Shown here: positions 15,888 through 25,160 of the stretch, piece by piece
Position numbering within the stretch: position 1 is the stretch's first letter
Layout of the letters: each line of letters opens with the position of its first letter
Assembly: GCF_900106805.1 (NCBI RefSeq)
Contig: NZ_FNNP01000003.1
Span: 186,001 to 250,000 of the forward strand
Direction of reading: 5' to 3'
DNA: 64,000 nt
Source: Ruegeria halocynthiae
Lineage (GTDB): Bacteria; Pseudomonadota; Alphaproteobacteria; Rhodobacterales; Rhodobacteraceae
Notes under the pieces: generated by a model
The model's database searches: none
The model's input: only the letters and a program-made list of their open reading frames with translations
Told to the model about the DNA's origin: nothing
Program-made: the position numbers and the translations under genes

Positions 15888-16694
15888 CTAGCCCTCTTTG
15901 TGGATTTCCACCGAATGCGGATAGGGAATCGATACACCCTTGGCGTCAAATGCCTCTTTGATCGACTTGGTGAGCTCGAATTTCACATCCCAATAATCGG
16001 CAGCCGCGCACCATAGGCGCGCCGTCAGATCAACCGAGCTGTCACCCAGATTTGTCACGCGCACCCAAGGCTCGGGATCAGCCATAACCCTGTTGTCGGA
16101 TTTGGCCACATCCAGGATGATTCCCATCGCCTCATCCGCGCTGTCGCCGTAATCAATGCCAAACACTAGATCAACCCGGCGCGTGTCATGGGCGGAATAG
16201 TTGGTAATAACCGAGCCCCAAGCCTGACCGTTCGGAACGATAATCTGAACATTGTCCGGTGTGACCAGCTCTGTCGTGAACAGATTCAGATCTTTCACTG
16301 TGCCGGACGTGCCCCCGATATCGACATACTGGCCCAGTTTGTACGGCCGGAAAACAACCAGCATCACCCCGGCAGCCAGATCGCTGAGTGTCCCCTGCAA
16401 AGCCAGACCGATGGCCAGCGACGCGGCACCCAGAATCGCAACAACACTGGTCGCCTCGATCCCGAAAATCCCCAGTATGGCCACCACGACCATCGCCAGG
16501 ATGACCCATTTGACCAGACTGGCAACGAAGTTCCCCAATGTCGGGTCGATATGCGGCGTTGCATTGATCCGGCGGCGTACCAGACCCGCGATGGCCCCGG
16601 CCACTATCCAACCCAGAACCAGAACGATCAACGCTTTGACCGCGCTCATGATCAGCGGACCAAATGCGCCCACCTGTGTTGTGATATCTTCCAC
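15888..16694 (-). CDS. Small-conductance mechanosensitive channel, MscS family
   Basis: A 268-aa MscS-type channel that opens under membrane tension to release solutes. Three N-terminal hydrophobic helices are followed by the pore-lining helix (VVAILGAASLAIGLALQGTLSDLAAGVML) and the beta domain (FRPYKLGQYVDIGGTSGTVKDL), then the alpha/beta C-terminal vestibule. The start is GTG at 16694, six bases after AAGGAG; the frame stays open upstream to 16940 but that stretch overlaps the promoter of the divergent gene and is not protein-like. A perfect hairpin lies in the leader. Confidence 0.93.
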   Translation of the reverse strand: MEDITTQVGAFGPLIMSAVKALIVLVLGWIVAGAIAGLVRRRINATPHIDPTLGNFVASLVKWVILAMVVVAILGIFGIEATSVVAILGAASLAIGLALQGTLSDLAAGVMLVVFRPYKLGQYVDIGGTSGTVKDLNLFTTELVTPDNVQIIVPNGQAWGSVITNYSAHDTRRVDLVFGIDYGDSADEAMGIILDVAKSDNRVMADPEPWVRVTNLGDSSVDLTARLWCAAADYWDVKFELTKSIKEAFDAKGVSIPYPHSVEIHKEG

Positions 16695-16719
16695 GCGTTT
16701 CTCCTTTGTACCAACAGCA

Positions 16720-16743
16720 AACCCGCGCCTTTGGCGCGGGGTT
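16720..16743 (-). promoter_or_regulatory. Hairpin in the mscS leader
   Basis: An inverted repeat (aacccgcgcc-ttt-ggcgcggggtt) stands about 30 bases upstream of the mscS GTG start on the transcribed side. It has no T tract and could be a leader structure or an operator; it shares its ccgcgcc-aaa/ttt-ggcgcgg core with the palindromic element after ald. Confidence 0.4.
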
Positions 16744-16915
16744 GTCGAAAACTTTGGGCTAATTTTGCGCTCAGGTCTAGGTGCGGGATTCCCAAGTTTT
16801 CCCCCTGCTGTTCCCCAGCAAACAGCCGCTGACCGATCACGCACAGTCAAACACCTGACATCAGCGCCACAAATTGCAAGATTGGCAGCGACACATGCGA
16901 TTACAGGAGCCCACC

Positions 16916-17614
16916 ATGCTGGACACATCCCAATTCCCAATCATGAACAAATGGTCCCCGCAGTTTCCAGAGCGGATTCAGCTGTACTCTTTCCCCACGC
17001 CCAACGGCGTCAAAGCGTCGATCATGCTGGAAGAAACAGGCCTGCCCTACGAGGCACACCGGGTGACCCTGGCGGATGCAGATGTCAAAAGCCCCGAGTT
17101 TCTTTCACTGAACCCCAATAACAAGATTCCGGCGATCATCGACCCCAATGGGCCTGACAATGCTCCGCTGGCCTTGTTTGAAAGCGGCGCTATCCTGCTG
17201 TATCTGGCTGAGAAAAGCGGCAAACTTCTGGGACAGAGCAAAGCCGACAAGCATCGGGTCACCCAATGGGTCATGTTTCAGATGGGGGGTATCGGGCCGA
17301 TGTTTGGTCAGTTGGGGTATTTTCACAAATTCGCGGGCAGCGAGATTGAAGACCCGCGCCCGCGCGAACGATACGCATCGGAGGCGAAAAGGCTGTTGAG
17401 TGTTTTGAACACGCAGCTGGACGGGCAGGATTGGATTGCCGGAGACTACTCGATCGCCGATATCGCCATCGCGCCTTGGCTGCGTGGGCTGGATTATTAT
17501 GGCGTTAAGGATGTTATCGGTTGGGACAGCTACAGCAATGTCACCGGCTATCTCGACCGGTTCCTCGACCGGCCTGCCGTGCAAAAGGGCCTGAACACGC
17601 CGTCACGGGACTAG
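16916..17614 (+). CDS. Glutathione S-transferase, YghU/YfcG-like
   Basis: A 232-aa GST. The thioredoxin-like N-terminal domain (residues about 20-105) contains QLYSFPTPNGVKASIMLEE and the glutathione-binding block NPNNKIPAI...FESGAILLYLA; the all-helical C-terminal domain follows with the DYSIADIAIAPW N-capping motif. The Asn in TPNG is typical of the Nu-class YfcG/YghU group, which acts on organic hydroperoxides and disulfides rather than by a catalytic Ser or Tyr. The ATG at 16916 follows AGGAG. It stands alone, divergent from mscS. Confidence 0.93.
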   Translation: MLDTSQFPIMNKWSPQFPERIQLYSFPTPNGVKASIMLEETGLPYEAHRVTLADADVKSPEFLSLNPNNKIPAIIDPNGPDNAPLALFESGAILLYLAEKSGKLLGQSKADKHRVTQWVMFQMGGIGPMFGQLGYFHKFAGSEIEDPRPRERYASEAKRLLSVLNTQLDGQDWIAGDYSIADIAIAPWLRGLDYYGVKDVIGWDSYSNVTGYLDRFLDRPAVQKGLNTPSRD

Positions 17615-17627
17615 GCCAACACCCACA

Positions 17628-17655
17628 GGTGGCGATGTTGAAACACAACGCCACC
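17628..17655. terminator. Hairpin between convergent GST and YtoQ genes
   Basis: ggtggcg (17628-17634) pairs with cgccacc (17649-17655), extended inward by tgttg/caaca. It lies in the 54-base gap of two convergent genes, so it can serve both. Confidence 0.55.
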
Positions 17656-17668
17656 GATCGTCTGTTTT

Positions 17669-18115
17669 TCACGACAATGCACCGGTCAGAACATAGCGCA
17701 AGATCTCAACCACCTGAGCGGGCTCTTCCGCCACGGCAAGGGCTGCAGCATCCACCTCTTTCAACGCATGTTGATGATCCGGTCCATGCAGAACGATGAT
17801 TGATTTCCCCAATGCCGCAGCATAGCCGGCATCAAAGGCTGCATTCCACTGTTTGTATTTGTCACCAAAGCGCACGACCACGACATCCGCGTCCGAAATC
17901 CCCTTACGCGTCCTGATCGCGTTGACCATGGCACCCTTGTGATCGTGCCAGTACTTGTTTGGCTCGGCGCCCAAAATCGCAACGCCACAATCGTCCGAAG
18001 CCGCGTGATCAATGACCGGGCTACTGAATGTCACATCCATTCCTTGTGCCCCGTCGATAATCTGCTCGCGCCAGTCAGTGTGGATTTCACCTGAGAGATA
18101 TACCTTCAGATCCAT
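17669..18115 (-). CDS. YtoQ family protein
   Basis: A 148-aa protein matching the YtoQ family, related to nucleoside 2-deoxyribosyltransferase-like folds. Visible features are the VYLSGEIHTDWRE start, the ADVVVVRFGDKYKQWNAAFDAGYAAALGK block and the LHGPDHQHALKEVD block. The biochemical role of the family is not established. The ATG at 18115 gives the usual length. It sits 84 bases downstream of the methyltransferase gene on the same strand and may be transcribed with it. Confidence 0.9.
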   Translation of the reverse strand: MDLKVYLSGEIHTDWREQIIDGAQGMDVTFSSPVIDHAASDDCGVAILGAEPNKYWHDHKGAMVNAIRTRKGISDADVVVVRFGDKYKQWNAAFDAGYAAALGKSIIVLHGPDHQHALKEVDAAALAVAEEPAQVVEILRYVLTGALS

Positions 18116-18199
18116 TGCACCCTCCGTAGTTGACTGAGAGGCAAGTTAAGGCCCAATCGAGCAAAGCCCAATCGGAAAATTCGCAATTTGCCGCGTTTG

Positions 18200-18832
18200 T
18201 CAAATCTTGCGTGCAACCAGAAACCGGCGGGCATCATTGGCGGGAAATCTGTCCTGTTCCACAAGCTCAAACCCTGCCTGTTGAACTACGCGGTCCAGTT
18301 CAGGTTGGGACAGGAAACGCACATATGGGGCCTTTCCCAGAAACTGCATGACCGGAAGCACAAGTCGAATGGCCCGGAATCGCAGGCTTGCACCGCGCGA
18401 CGGGGCACAAAAGGTCTTTGAGATGAACAGGCCGCCCGGCTTCAGAGCCGAGTTTATCTGCCTGAGCCCCCCTTCGAGATCTTCAAGCAGATGCAGCAGA
18501 TTAAATGCCAACGCCACATCAAATGGCCCGGTCGGAGGCGTATTTGCCGCGGCCTGAACAAAAGTGACATTCGTGACGTCCTGCTGGGCAGCATGTTTTC
18601 GCCCGACCTCCAACATGGCCTGAGAAACATCAGTTGCCGTGATTGACTCGGCGAACTCTGACAGGCGCAATGCGGTCATCCCGGTGCCGCAACCAAGTTC
18701 CAGCACATCATCCGTTTTCTTCAGATAAGACGCGGTACGTTCAAGCGTCTGCTCATACGAGGCCATATCCTTGATGGGCGAGCGTGCATATTTTGCAGCC
18801 ACGCCATCCCAAAATTTTACTGCGGTCGTCAT
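18200..18832 (-). CDS. Class I SAM-dependent methyltransferase
   Basis: A 210-aa methyltransferase. The SAM-binding motif I is VLELGCGTGMTALRLSE (about residues 43-59), followed by the acidic post-I residue in ITATDVSQAML, and motif IV in PFDVALAFNLLHLLED. The N-terminal KFWDGVAAKYARSPIKDMASYEQTL resembles UbiE/methyltransferase type 11 proteins. The substrate cannot be deduced. It is divergent from the LysR gene with an 84-base gap, which suggests that the regulator controls it. Confidence 0.92.
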   Translation of the reverse strand: MTTAVKFWDGVAAKYARSPIKDMASYEQTLERTASYLKKTDDVLELGCGTGMTALRLSEFAESITATDVSQAMLEVGRKHAAQQDVTNVTFVQAAANTPPTGPFDVALAFNLLHLLEDLEGGLRQINSALKPGGLFISKTFCAPSRGASLRFRAIRLVLPVMQFLGKAPYVRFLSQPELDRVVQQAGFELVEQDRFPANDARRFLVARKI

Positions 18833-18916
18833 AGGGGTCTCCTTTGCCGCGAACCCTAGTCATGCGCAGATCGAATAGGAATTGCCAATTTTTGCAATCT
18901 TCTTATACATATTTGC

Positions 18917-19801
18917 ATGACTTATCTCAGTGATTTTGACTGGAATCATATCAGGGCATTTCTCACCACGGCTGAAACAGGCTCATTGTCTGCCGCAGCG
19001 CGTCAGTTGGGACAAACGCAACCCACCCTCAGCCGTCAGATTGCGGCGCTTGAGGCCGATCTGGGTGTAATGCTGTTCGAGCGCGTCGGACGATCACTGG
19101 AAATCACCCAAGCCGGTGTCGAATTGCTGGATCACACACGGACAATGGGTGAGGCCGCCAACCGCATTTCGCTTGCTGCATCAGGACAGGCACAATCGAT
19201 AGAGGGGAGCGTTCGCATCACGGCCAGTGACGTGATGGCCGCCTACATCCTGCCGGACCTGTTGCGTGAGATCCGCACACAGGCCCCACGCCTGCGGATC
19301 GATGTGATCGCCTCGAACGACATCCGTGATCTGATGCGGCGCGAGGCGGATATCGCAATCCGGCATGTGCGCCCGGACCAGCCCGATCTCATCGCAAAGC
19401 TTGTACAGGAAGCTTCAGGGCATTTTTACGCCACTACCGAATACCTGAACCGCGCGGGACGCCCTACTTGCAAAGGCGAGCTTTCCCAGCACGAGTTCAT
19501 CAGCTTCGGCGACACCGCCCAGATGATCGCCTACCTGAAACCGCTATGCATTAACCTGTCTGATGAAAATTTCCGTCTTGGTTCGCAAAACGGAATTGTC
19601 GCCTGGGAATACGCAAAGCAAGGCTTTGGAATCGCCCCCATGTCTCAGGTTGTTGGGGATGCCACACCTGGTGTCGAACGTGTGATACCCGAAATGGAGC
19701 CGATCACATTCCCGATCTGGCTTACAACGCATCGAGAGCTACATACCAGTCGGCGCATTCGCTTGGTTTTTGATCTGTTGGCCGCGTTTCTGTCGAAATG
19801 A
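18917..19801 (+). CDS. LysR family transcriptional regulator
   Basis: A 294-aa regulator: an N-terminal winged helix (NHIRAFLTTAETGSLSAAARQLGQTQPTLSRQIAALE) and a periplasmic-binding-like effector domain from about residue 95. The YxxxxGN-type ligand details cannot be assigned. The divergent methyltransferase gene is the likely target. The stop codon runs directly into a perfect 11-bp stem hairpin shared with the convergent pheT gene. Confidence 0.94.
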   Translation: MTYLSDFDWNHIRAFLTTAETGSLSAAARQLGQTQPTLSRQIAALEADLGVMLFERVGRSLEITQAGVELLDHTRTMGEAANRISLAASGQAQSIEGSVRITASDVMAAYILPDLLREIRTQAPRLRIDVIASNDIRDLMRREADIAIRHVRPDQPDLIAKLVQEASGHFYATTEYLNRAGRPTCKGELSQHEFISFGDTAQMIAYLKPLCINLSDENFRLGSQNGIVAWEYAKQGFGIAPMSQVVGDATPGVERVIPEMEPITFPIWLTTHRELHTSRRIRLVFDLLAAFLSK

Positions 19802-19826
19802 ACAACGCGCCCACAGGCGCGTTGTT
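19801..19826. terminator. Bidirectional terminator hairpin, LysR / pheT
   Basis: Perfect 11-bp arms aacaacgcgcc (19801-19811) and ggcgcgttgtt (19816-19826) with a 4-base loop. The left arm begins in the last base of the LysR stop codon. Confidence 0.75.
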
Positions 19827-19846
19827 CAGATACCTGTGAACAGGTG

Positions 19847-22243
19847 CTATCCGCGCAGCGTGCCACCAGTCGCTTTGGTGACCTTGGCGATGATCTTTTC
19901 AGCCACAACCTCGATGTCTTTTTCTTTCAGCGTCTGATCCGAGGGCTGCAGACGAACCGTGATGGCCAGCGATTTCTTACCCTCACCTACGGTGCCGCCG
20001 ATGAATTCGTCAAAAACGCGTACATCCTCGATCAGCGCCTTGTCAGCACCCGCCGCTGCATTCACCAGCGTCAGAGCCTCAACATCGGCATCGACGACGA
20101 AGGCAAAGTCCCGTTCAACCGCTTGCAGGTCACGCAATTCCAGTGCCGAACGGGTTGCCCCCGACTTACGTGGCAAAGGCACCTGATCAGGCCAGATAGT
20201 GAATGCCATCGCCGGGCCCTTGATATCAATCGCCTGCAACACGCGCGGGTGCAATTCGCCAAAGACACCCAGAACCTTTTTGGGACCCAGGCAAATTTTG
20301 CCGTGCCGACCGGGGTGCCACCAGGCATCGCCACCACGTAGAATCTGAACCTTGGCGGGCGCACCGATGGCAGCCAATACCGCCTCAGCGTCGACCTTCG
20401 CGTCGAACAGGTCTACCGGGCGGGATGCGCCATGCACATCCTTGGGACCACTGCGACCCACCAACAGGCCGGTGATCTGCGTCTGCTGATCCCCCGGCTC
20501 GCCATCGTTGAACACCGGACCGACCTCAAACAAAGCCAAATCAGCATAACCCCGCGCCTGATTGCGCGCCGCCGCCTGCAGTAGACCGGGCAGCAGATCG
20601 GGGCGCATATGGCTCATCTCGGATGAGATCGGGTTTTCCAGCTGTGTGGCTTCGTCACCGCCACCGAACAAAGCCGCTGACGCCTGATCAATGAAGGTAT
20701 AGGAAACGCATTCATTGTATCCCAGCGCTGCACAGGTGCGACGCGCCATCGACTGGCGGCGCTGTGTCGGCGTCATGACTGGCTTGGGGATACCCGCCGT
20801 CGTGCGCGGCAGAGGGATACCCTGCAGCTTCGTCAGGGATGCGATCCGGGCGACTTCTTCCACCAGATCGGCCTCACCCATGATGTCCGGGCGCCAACTA
20901 GGGACATGCGCCATCTCACCATCCAGACGAAAGCCCAGACGGGTCAGGGTTTGCCGCTGTTCGCTTTCTGGGATATCCATCCCGACCAGAGACTGCACCC
21001 GAGCCGCATCCAGCTTGTATGCGCGCGAATGGTTCGGCGCTTTGCCCGCCTCAACCACATTCGAGGCTTCGCCACCACAGATATCCAGGATCATCTGCGT
21101 CGCGTGCTCCAATCCTTCCAGAGTGTATTCCGGATCAACACCGCGTTCGAACCGATACCGCGCGTCCGAATTGATTTTCAAAGCACGCCCGGTCAGAGCA
21201 ATCTGCACATGATCCCAGAACGCGCTTTCGAGGAAGACGTTCACCGTCTCTTCGGTACAACCGGTCTCTTCGCCACCCATTATGCCAGCGATGGATTCTG
21301 GCCCTTTGTCGTCCGAAATCACCATCATGCCGGGCTGCAGGGTGTATTCCTTTTCGTCCAGTGCAACGAGCTTTTCGCCGCCCTTCGCACGATGGACCCG
21401 CAGGTTACCCTGCACCTTGTCCGCATCAAAGACGTGCAGCGGGCGGTTGTGATCGAAGGTCATATAGTTGGTGATATCCACCAAGGCCGAGATCGGACGC
21501 AGACCAATCGCCTTCAACTGATCCTGCAGCCATTGCGGGCTTGGGCCATTCTTGACGCCTTTGATCAGACGCCCAGTGAAGTGCGGCGCACCGTCCAGCG
21601 TGTCCTCGTCAATCGTCACCTTAATCGGGCTTTCGAAATCTCCCGGCACAGGTACATAATCACGAACCTTCAATGTGCCCAATCCGCGCGCCGCCAGATC
21701 GCGCGCAATCCCTGCGACGCCCAACGCATCCGGACGGTTCGGCGTGATCGCAATCTCGATCATCGGGTCAACCTTTGAGGGTTCATTCTCGGCCAGCCAG
21801 TCCACGAACCGGTCGCCCACTTCACCCGAGGGCAGCTCGATAATGCCGTCATGCTCGTCAGACAGTTCCAGCTCGCGTTCCGATGCCATCATGCCAAAGC
21901 TTTCGACGCCGCGGATCTTGCCGACGCTGATTGTCAGGTCCAGACCCGGGATATACATACCCGGCTTGCAGACCACCACGGTGATCCCTTCGCGGGCATT
22001 AGGAGCACCACAGATGATCTGCAGATCGCCCTCGTCGGTCTCAACCGTACAGACACGCAGCTTGTCGGCATCGGGATGCTTTTCCGCGTGTTTCACTTGG
22101 CCCAACGTAAAATCCGCCAACCGGTCCGCCGGATTGATGATCTCTTCGACCTCGAGCCCGAGATCGGTCAGGGTCTCAGCGATTTCCTCAACCGAAGCGT
22201 CGGTGTCGAGGTGGTCTTTCAGCCAGGAAAGAGTGAATTTCAT
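19847..22243 (-). CDS. pheT: Phenylalanine-tRNA ligase beta subunit
   Basis: A 798-aa subunit of the alpha2-beta2 synthetase that charges tRNA-Phe. Domains in order: N-terminal part with MKFTLSWLKDHLDT, EMAP-like tRNA-binding domain (about 40-150), B3/B4 editing domain (about 210-380), B5 domain (about 405-475), catalytic-like domain, and the C-terminal ferredoxin-like anticodon-binding domain (ELRDLQAVERDFAFVVD...). Length fits the family. Unusually it is not adjacent to pheS: an esterase gene and a 198-aa membrane protein gene lie between them on the same strand. Confidence 0.98.
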   Translation of the reverse strand: MKFTLSWLKDHLDTDASVEEIAETLTDLGLEVEEIINPADRLADFTLGQVKHAEKHPDADKLRVCTVETDEGDLQIICGAPNAREGITVVVCKPGMYIPGLDLTISVGKIRGVESFGMMASERELELSDEHDGIIELPSGEVGDRFVDWLAENEPSKVDPMIEIAITPNRPDALGVAGIARDLAARGLGTLKVRDYVPVPGDFESPIKVTIDEDTLDGAPHFTGRLIKGVKNGPSPQWLQDQLKAIGLRPISALVDITNYMTFDHNRPLHVFDADKVQGNLRVHRAKGGEKLVALDEKEYTLQPGMMVISDDKGPESIAGIMGGEETGCTEETVNVFLESAFWDHVQIALTGRALKINSDARYRFERGVDPEYTLEGLEHATQMILDICGGEASNVVEAGKAPNHSRAYKLDAARVQSLVGMDIPESEQRQTLTRLGFRLDGEMAHVPSWRPDIMGEADLVEEVARIASLTKLQGIPLPRTTAGIPKPVMTPTQRRQSMARRTCAALGYNECVSYTFIDQASAALFGGGDEATQLENPISSEMSHMRPDLLPGLLQAAARNQARGYADLALFEVGPVFNDGEPGDQQTQITGLLVGRSGPKDVHGASRPVDLFDAKVDAEAVLAAIGAPAKVQILRGGDAWWHPGRHGKICLGPKKVLGVFGELHPRVLQAIDIKGPAMAFTIWPDQVPLPRKSGATRSALELRDLQAVERDFAFVVDADVEALTLVNAAAGADKALIEDVRVFDEFIGGTVGEGKKSLAITVRLQPSDQTLKEKDIEVVAEKIIAKVTKATGGTLRG

Positions 22244-22321
22244 TGCAGCGGGCCTTTTTCGGCAAACATCCAGTCGGCACAGGCAATGGCAAAGAATGGA
22301 CCGAGGTGCAAGCTCTGCGCA

Positions 22322-23125
22322 TCACGGATAGGTAGGTGTGCGGCCCAAAAGTTCATCCAACTGCCGCCCGATCCAGCCATGGGGGATGAAATGGCCGCCC
22401 GGATGCGTATCCAGCACAACCTGCCCCTGCGCACAATCGGTCCATTCCACACGGCTGAGCGTCAGGAATGGCTTCACACTCCAATCTCCGCGCGGGGTTG
22501 CACCGTTACAGTTGAACTTGGTTTTCCACAGTGCCACAGGATAAGTCGCATCCCCATCCGGGCCGATGGGAAAATCCATCACCGTATCGTCCAGCCCATG
22601 CACGTGCCGCACCTCGCGCGGGGCTTCCGGGCAATCCTCGGTCTGGCGGATTGATCCCGCAACAGCCAGCAGCGCCGCGATGTCATTGCCCGACTGGCAA
22701 ACAAAGCGCCACGCCATCGCGCCGCCATAAGAATAGCCCGAGACATAGATACGCTCAGGATCAATGGGATAGCGTTTGGCCACGTCCTGTAGCACTCGAT
22801 CAGCGAACGGCACGTCTGCGGTGTCAGCGGTCCAGAAGTTCCAGCTTTTGCCCAACCCGTTCGGGGCCACCAACAGCACATTGCGCAGTTTAGTCGCCCC
22901 GGCGATGCGTTCATGGTTCACCACCACATCGCCCTGCCGCGCCCAGCCGTGGAAATGCAGGAGCACAGGCAGAGGCGTTTCGCCATCCCAACCCTCCGGT
23001 TCCAGCACATGGTACGAGCGGTCACCGATTTCGCAGGCGGTATCGCCGTGGCAGTCAGATTTCCACGGCCCCATCGCAAGGGCCGGAGTCGCAATCATCA
23101 GAAGAAAAAGCAGTCGATAGATCAT
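22322..23125 (-). CDS. Exported alpha/beta hydrolase, PHB depolymerase/feruloyl esterase-like
   Basis: A 267-aa secreted hydrolase. Residues 1-17 form a signal peptide (MIYRLLFLLMIATPALA). The catalytic features are visible: an oxyanion-loop block LLHFHGWARQGD, the nucleophile elbow GYSYGGAMAW (about residue 140), the acid in HGLDDTVMDF and the histidine in HPGGHFIPHG. This matches the LpqC/polyhydroxybutyrate depolymerase-like esterase group, which acts outside the cytoplasm on polyester or ester substrates. The true substrate is unknown. It interrupts the pheS-pheT pair, 78 bases before pheT. Confidence 0.9.
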   Translation of the reverse strand: MIYRLLFLLMIATPALAMGPWKSDCHGDTACEIGDRSYHVLEPEGWDGETPLPVLLHFHGWARQGDVVVNHERIAGATKLRNVLLVAPNGLGKSWNFWTADTADVPFADRVLQDVAKRYPIDPERIYVSGYSYGGAMAWRFVCQSGNDIAALLAVAGSIRQTEDCPEAPREVRHVHGLDDTVMDFPIGPDGDATYPVALWKTKFNCNGATPRGDWSVKPFLTLSRVEWTDCAQGQVVLDTHPGGHFIPHGWIGRQLDELLGRTPTYP

Positions 23126-23170
23126 AGGCCGGAGCCTAGCGACCTGCGCCGCACTGTCACGTAACTTATT

Positions 23171-23232
23171 GGTGTAGGCCGGGCTTCAGCCCGGCACCCG
23201 GCGGATGGTGGGCTGAAGCCCACCCTACACCC
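23171..23232. repeat. Palindromic REP-like intergenic element
   Basis: Two hairpins (ccgggcttcagcccgg and ggtgggctgaagcccacc) are enclosed by an outer inverted pair ggtgtagg / cctacacc. The shape resembles bacterial REP/BIME units. It lies in the 298-base gap 23126-23423, which otherwise shows no supported gene. Confidence 0.75.
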
Positions 23233-23423
23233 GGCGCCCGTCTGATCAACTCAACAAGCCGCGTTGTCGCCAGACCGAGGGATGGCGATCAAAGGTCTGT
23301 GCTGGTCACTTTATGCCAGCCAAATCCGTGTGCCGTTCAAGCGTGGCGCTTACGGATACAAATCGCCAGCCCGTACGAGCGGTCTTGCGATAGCGCGGCG
23401 GCCTATCGGCCTTTGCTCCGCGC

Positions 23424-24020
23424 TTAGTTGGGTGAAATCTCACTTCTCAGTAATTGTTTTAGTTCGCCCAGGGTCTCCAACTGCCTCATACCGAGCGGAT
23501 CATATTTTTCTGAGTATGTACCGTGAACCGTCCACCGCAACTCTTGCTCAAATGTTCTATCTCGCGGACCTGTTGATGGTGATTGAGCTTCAGAAATGAG
23601 CATATCAATAGCCGTTAACACTTCATTTCTGACTTGGAACAGAACGTCGATTTTCTTGCCAACTTCGTCGTTTCCCAAGACAGCTTCAGCTTTAACCTGA
23701 GCTTTTCGCAAATTTTCAAATAAATCATTCTTTTCAACGAAGCGATTATAGCGACGTTCCAATGCGAACGTCTTGTCATCCACCTTATCTATGGGAATCT
23801 GGTCGTAAGGAGATCGCAAGGCCCGAATTTCATCGGACACATAGATGGCTTTGGATAACAGGTTCTCCGCAGCTTCCGAACGCTTTTGATACGCGACTTG
23901 ATCTTTCCAGGAATGGAGCTGCTTATATGCGATCCAGACTCCAAGCCCCACCACCACAGCCATTCCGAGCTGCGCAACAGCATTAACCCCTTCGAAAATT
24001 TCCGAAGAGGTTATAGTCAC
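23424..24020 (-). CDS. Hypothetical membrane-anchored protein coupled to pheS
   Basis: A 198-aa protein of unknown family. It starts with GTG at 24020, overlapping the pheS TGA stop (GTGA). A single transmembrane helix (about residues 12-31, [21 protein letters not shown]) is followed by about 165 charged, mostly helical residues ([25 protein letters not shown]...), so the bulk is likely cytoplasmic and perhaps coiled coil. Base composition is clearly richer in A and T than its neighbours, which suggests acquisition. Similar short one-helix proteins appear as accessory genes in many bacteria, without known function. A palindromic element lies just beyond its stop. Confidence 0.75.
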   Translation of the reverse strand: MTITSSEIFEGVNAVAQLGMAVVVGLGVWIAYKQLHSWKDQVAYQKRSEAAENLLSKAIYVSDEIRALRSPYDQIPIDKVDDKTFALERRYNRFVEKNDLFENLRKAQVKAEAVLGNDEVGKKIDVLFQVRNEVLTAIDMLISEAQSPSTGPRDRTFEQELRWTVHGTYSEKYDPLGMRQLETLGELKQLLRSEISPN

Positions 24021-25090
24021 CGCGACAAACCACCATGCAGGTTCGGCATATCCAACGCCGCAAACCCATAGTGCCGCAGCCAGCGCAGATCGCTGTCAAA
24101 GAACGCCCGCAAATCCGGAATGCCGTATTTCAACATCGCCAGACGGTCGATGCCGATGCCAAAGGCAAAGCCCTGATAGACATCCGGGTCAATCCCACCG
24201 GCGGCGATCACCTTGGGGTGGACCATGCCCGAGCCCAGAATCTCCATCCAGTCGTCGCCCTCGCCGATCTTCAGCTGACCGTTATCCCAGGAACAGCGGA
24301 TATCGACCTCGGCCGATGGCTCAGTGAACGGGAAGTGCGAGGCGCGGAATCGCAGTTCGACATCGTCGACTTCGAAGAACGCTTTCACAAACTCTTCCAG
24401 AACCCATTTCAGGTTCGCCATCGAGATGTCCTTGTCGATGGCCAGCCCTTCGACCTGATGGAACATCGGCGTGTGGGTCTGGTCATAATCGGCGCGGTAG
24501 ACGCCGCCCGGACAAATGATACGGATCGGCGCGCCCTGTTTCTCCATCGAGCGGATCTGAACGGGCGAAGTATGGGTGCGCAGCACATGCGGCGGGCGCT
24601 CGTCGCCCTCGGCACGGTGCATATAGAACGTGTCCATCTCGGCCCGCGCCGGGTGGTGGCCGGGAATGTTCAGAGCGTCAAAGTTGTGCCAGTCGGTTTC
24701 GATCCGAGGCCCTTCAGCGACGGAGAATCCCAGTTCGGCAAAGATCGCGGTCAGTTCCTCGGTCGCCTGGCTGACCGGGTGGATCGAGCCTTGACGACGC
24801 GGGCGCGTTGGCAGGGTGACGTCCAGCCATTCAGTGCGCAAACGCTCATCCAGCGCGACATCGGCAAGGGCTGCTTTCTTGGCGGAAAGCGCCGAGTTGA
24901 TTTCATCCTTCAGGGCATTCAGCGCGGGGCCCGCGACTTGACGTTCCTCGGGGGTCATCTTGCCCAACTCGCGCATCTTCAGCGCGACCTCGCCCTTTTT
25001 ACCGACGGCAGAGACGCGGATCGCCTCAAGCGCATTTTCGTCGCCCGCTTCAGCGATCTGCCCCAGATATTTTGCCTTAAGATCGTCCAT
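24017..25090 (-). CDS. pheS: Phenylalanine-tRNA ligase alpha subunit
   Basis: A 357-aa catalytic subunit. The N-terminal coiled coil (about 1-90) precedes the class II synthetase core: motif 1 region around [19 protein letters not shown], motif 2 in [20 protein letters not shown] and motif 3 in [20 protein letters not shown]. It charges tRNA-Phe together with PheT. Its stop overlaps the start of the 198-aa gene, so translation of that gene is tied to pheS. There is no ribosomal protein L20 or infC gene next to it; rplT lies 24 kb away. Confidence 0.98.
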   Translation of the reverse strand: MDDLKAKYLGQIAEAGDENALEAIRVSAVGKKGEVALKMRELGKMTPEERQVAGPALNALKDEINSALSAKKAALADVALDERLRTEWLDVTLPTRPRRQGSIHPVSQATEELTAIFAELGFSVAEGPRIETDWHNFDALNIPGHHPARAEMDTFYMHRAEGDERPPHVLRTHTSPVQIRSMEKQGAPIRIICPGGVYRADYDQTHTPMFHQVEGLAIDKDISMANLKWVLEEFVKAFFEVDDVELRFRASHFPFTEPSAEVDIRCSWDNGQLKIGEGDDWMEILGSGMVHPKVIAAGGIDPDVYQGFAFGIGIDRLAMLKYGIPDLRAFFDSDLRWLRHYGFAALDMPNLHGGLSR

Positions 25091-25160
25091 GACGCCCTCT
25101 GAATTTGGTCGCCAACCTGCTATCGGCCCCGCCCCGCGAATGCAAGCAGGACGGTCGGGA

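Noticed and set aside
16695..16940. N-terminal extension of mscS by 82 codons
   Set aside because: It crosses a hairpin and the promoter area of the divergent GST gene; the GTG at 16694 has a perfect ribosome binding site.
20906..22654. Long plus-strand frames opposite pheT
   Set aside because: Antisense to a well-conserved synthetase gene; amino acid composition is unlike real proteins.
23264..23599. Plus-strand frame of 111 codons in the gap after the esterase
   Set aside because: It runs into the antisense strand of the 198-aa gene, has no ribosome binding site and no recognisable features.
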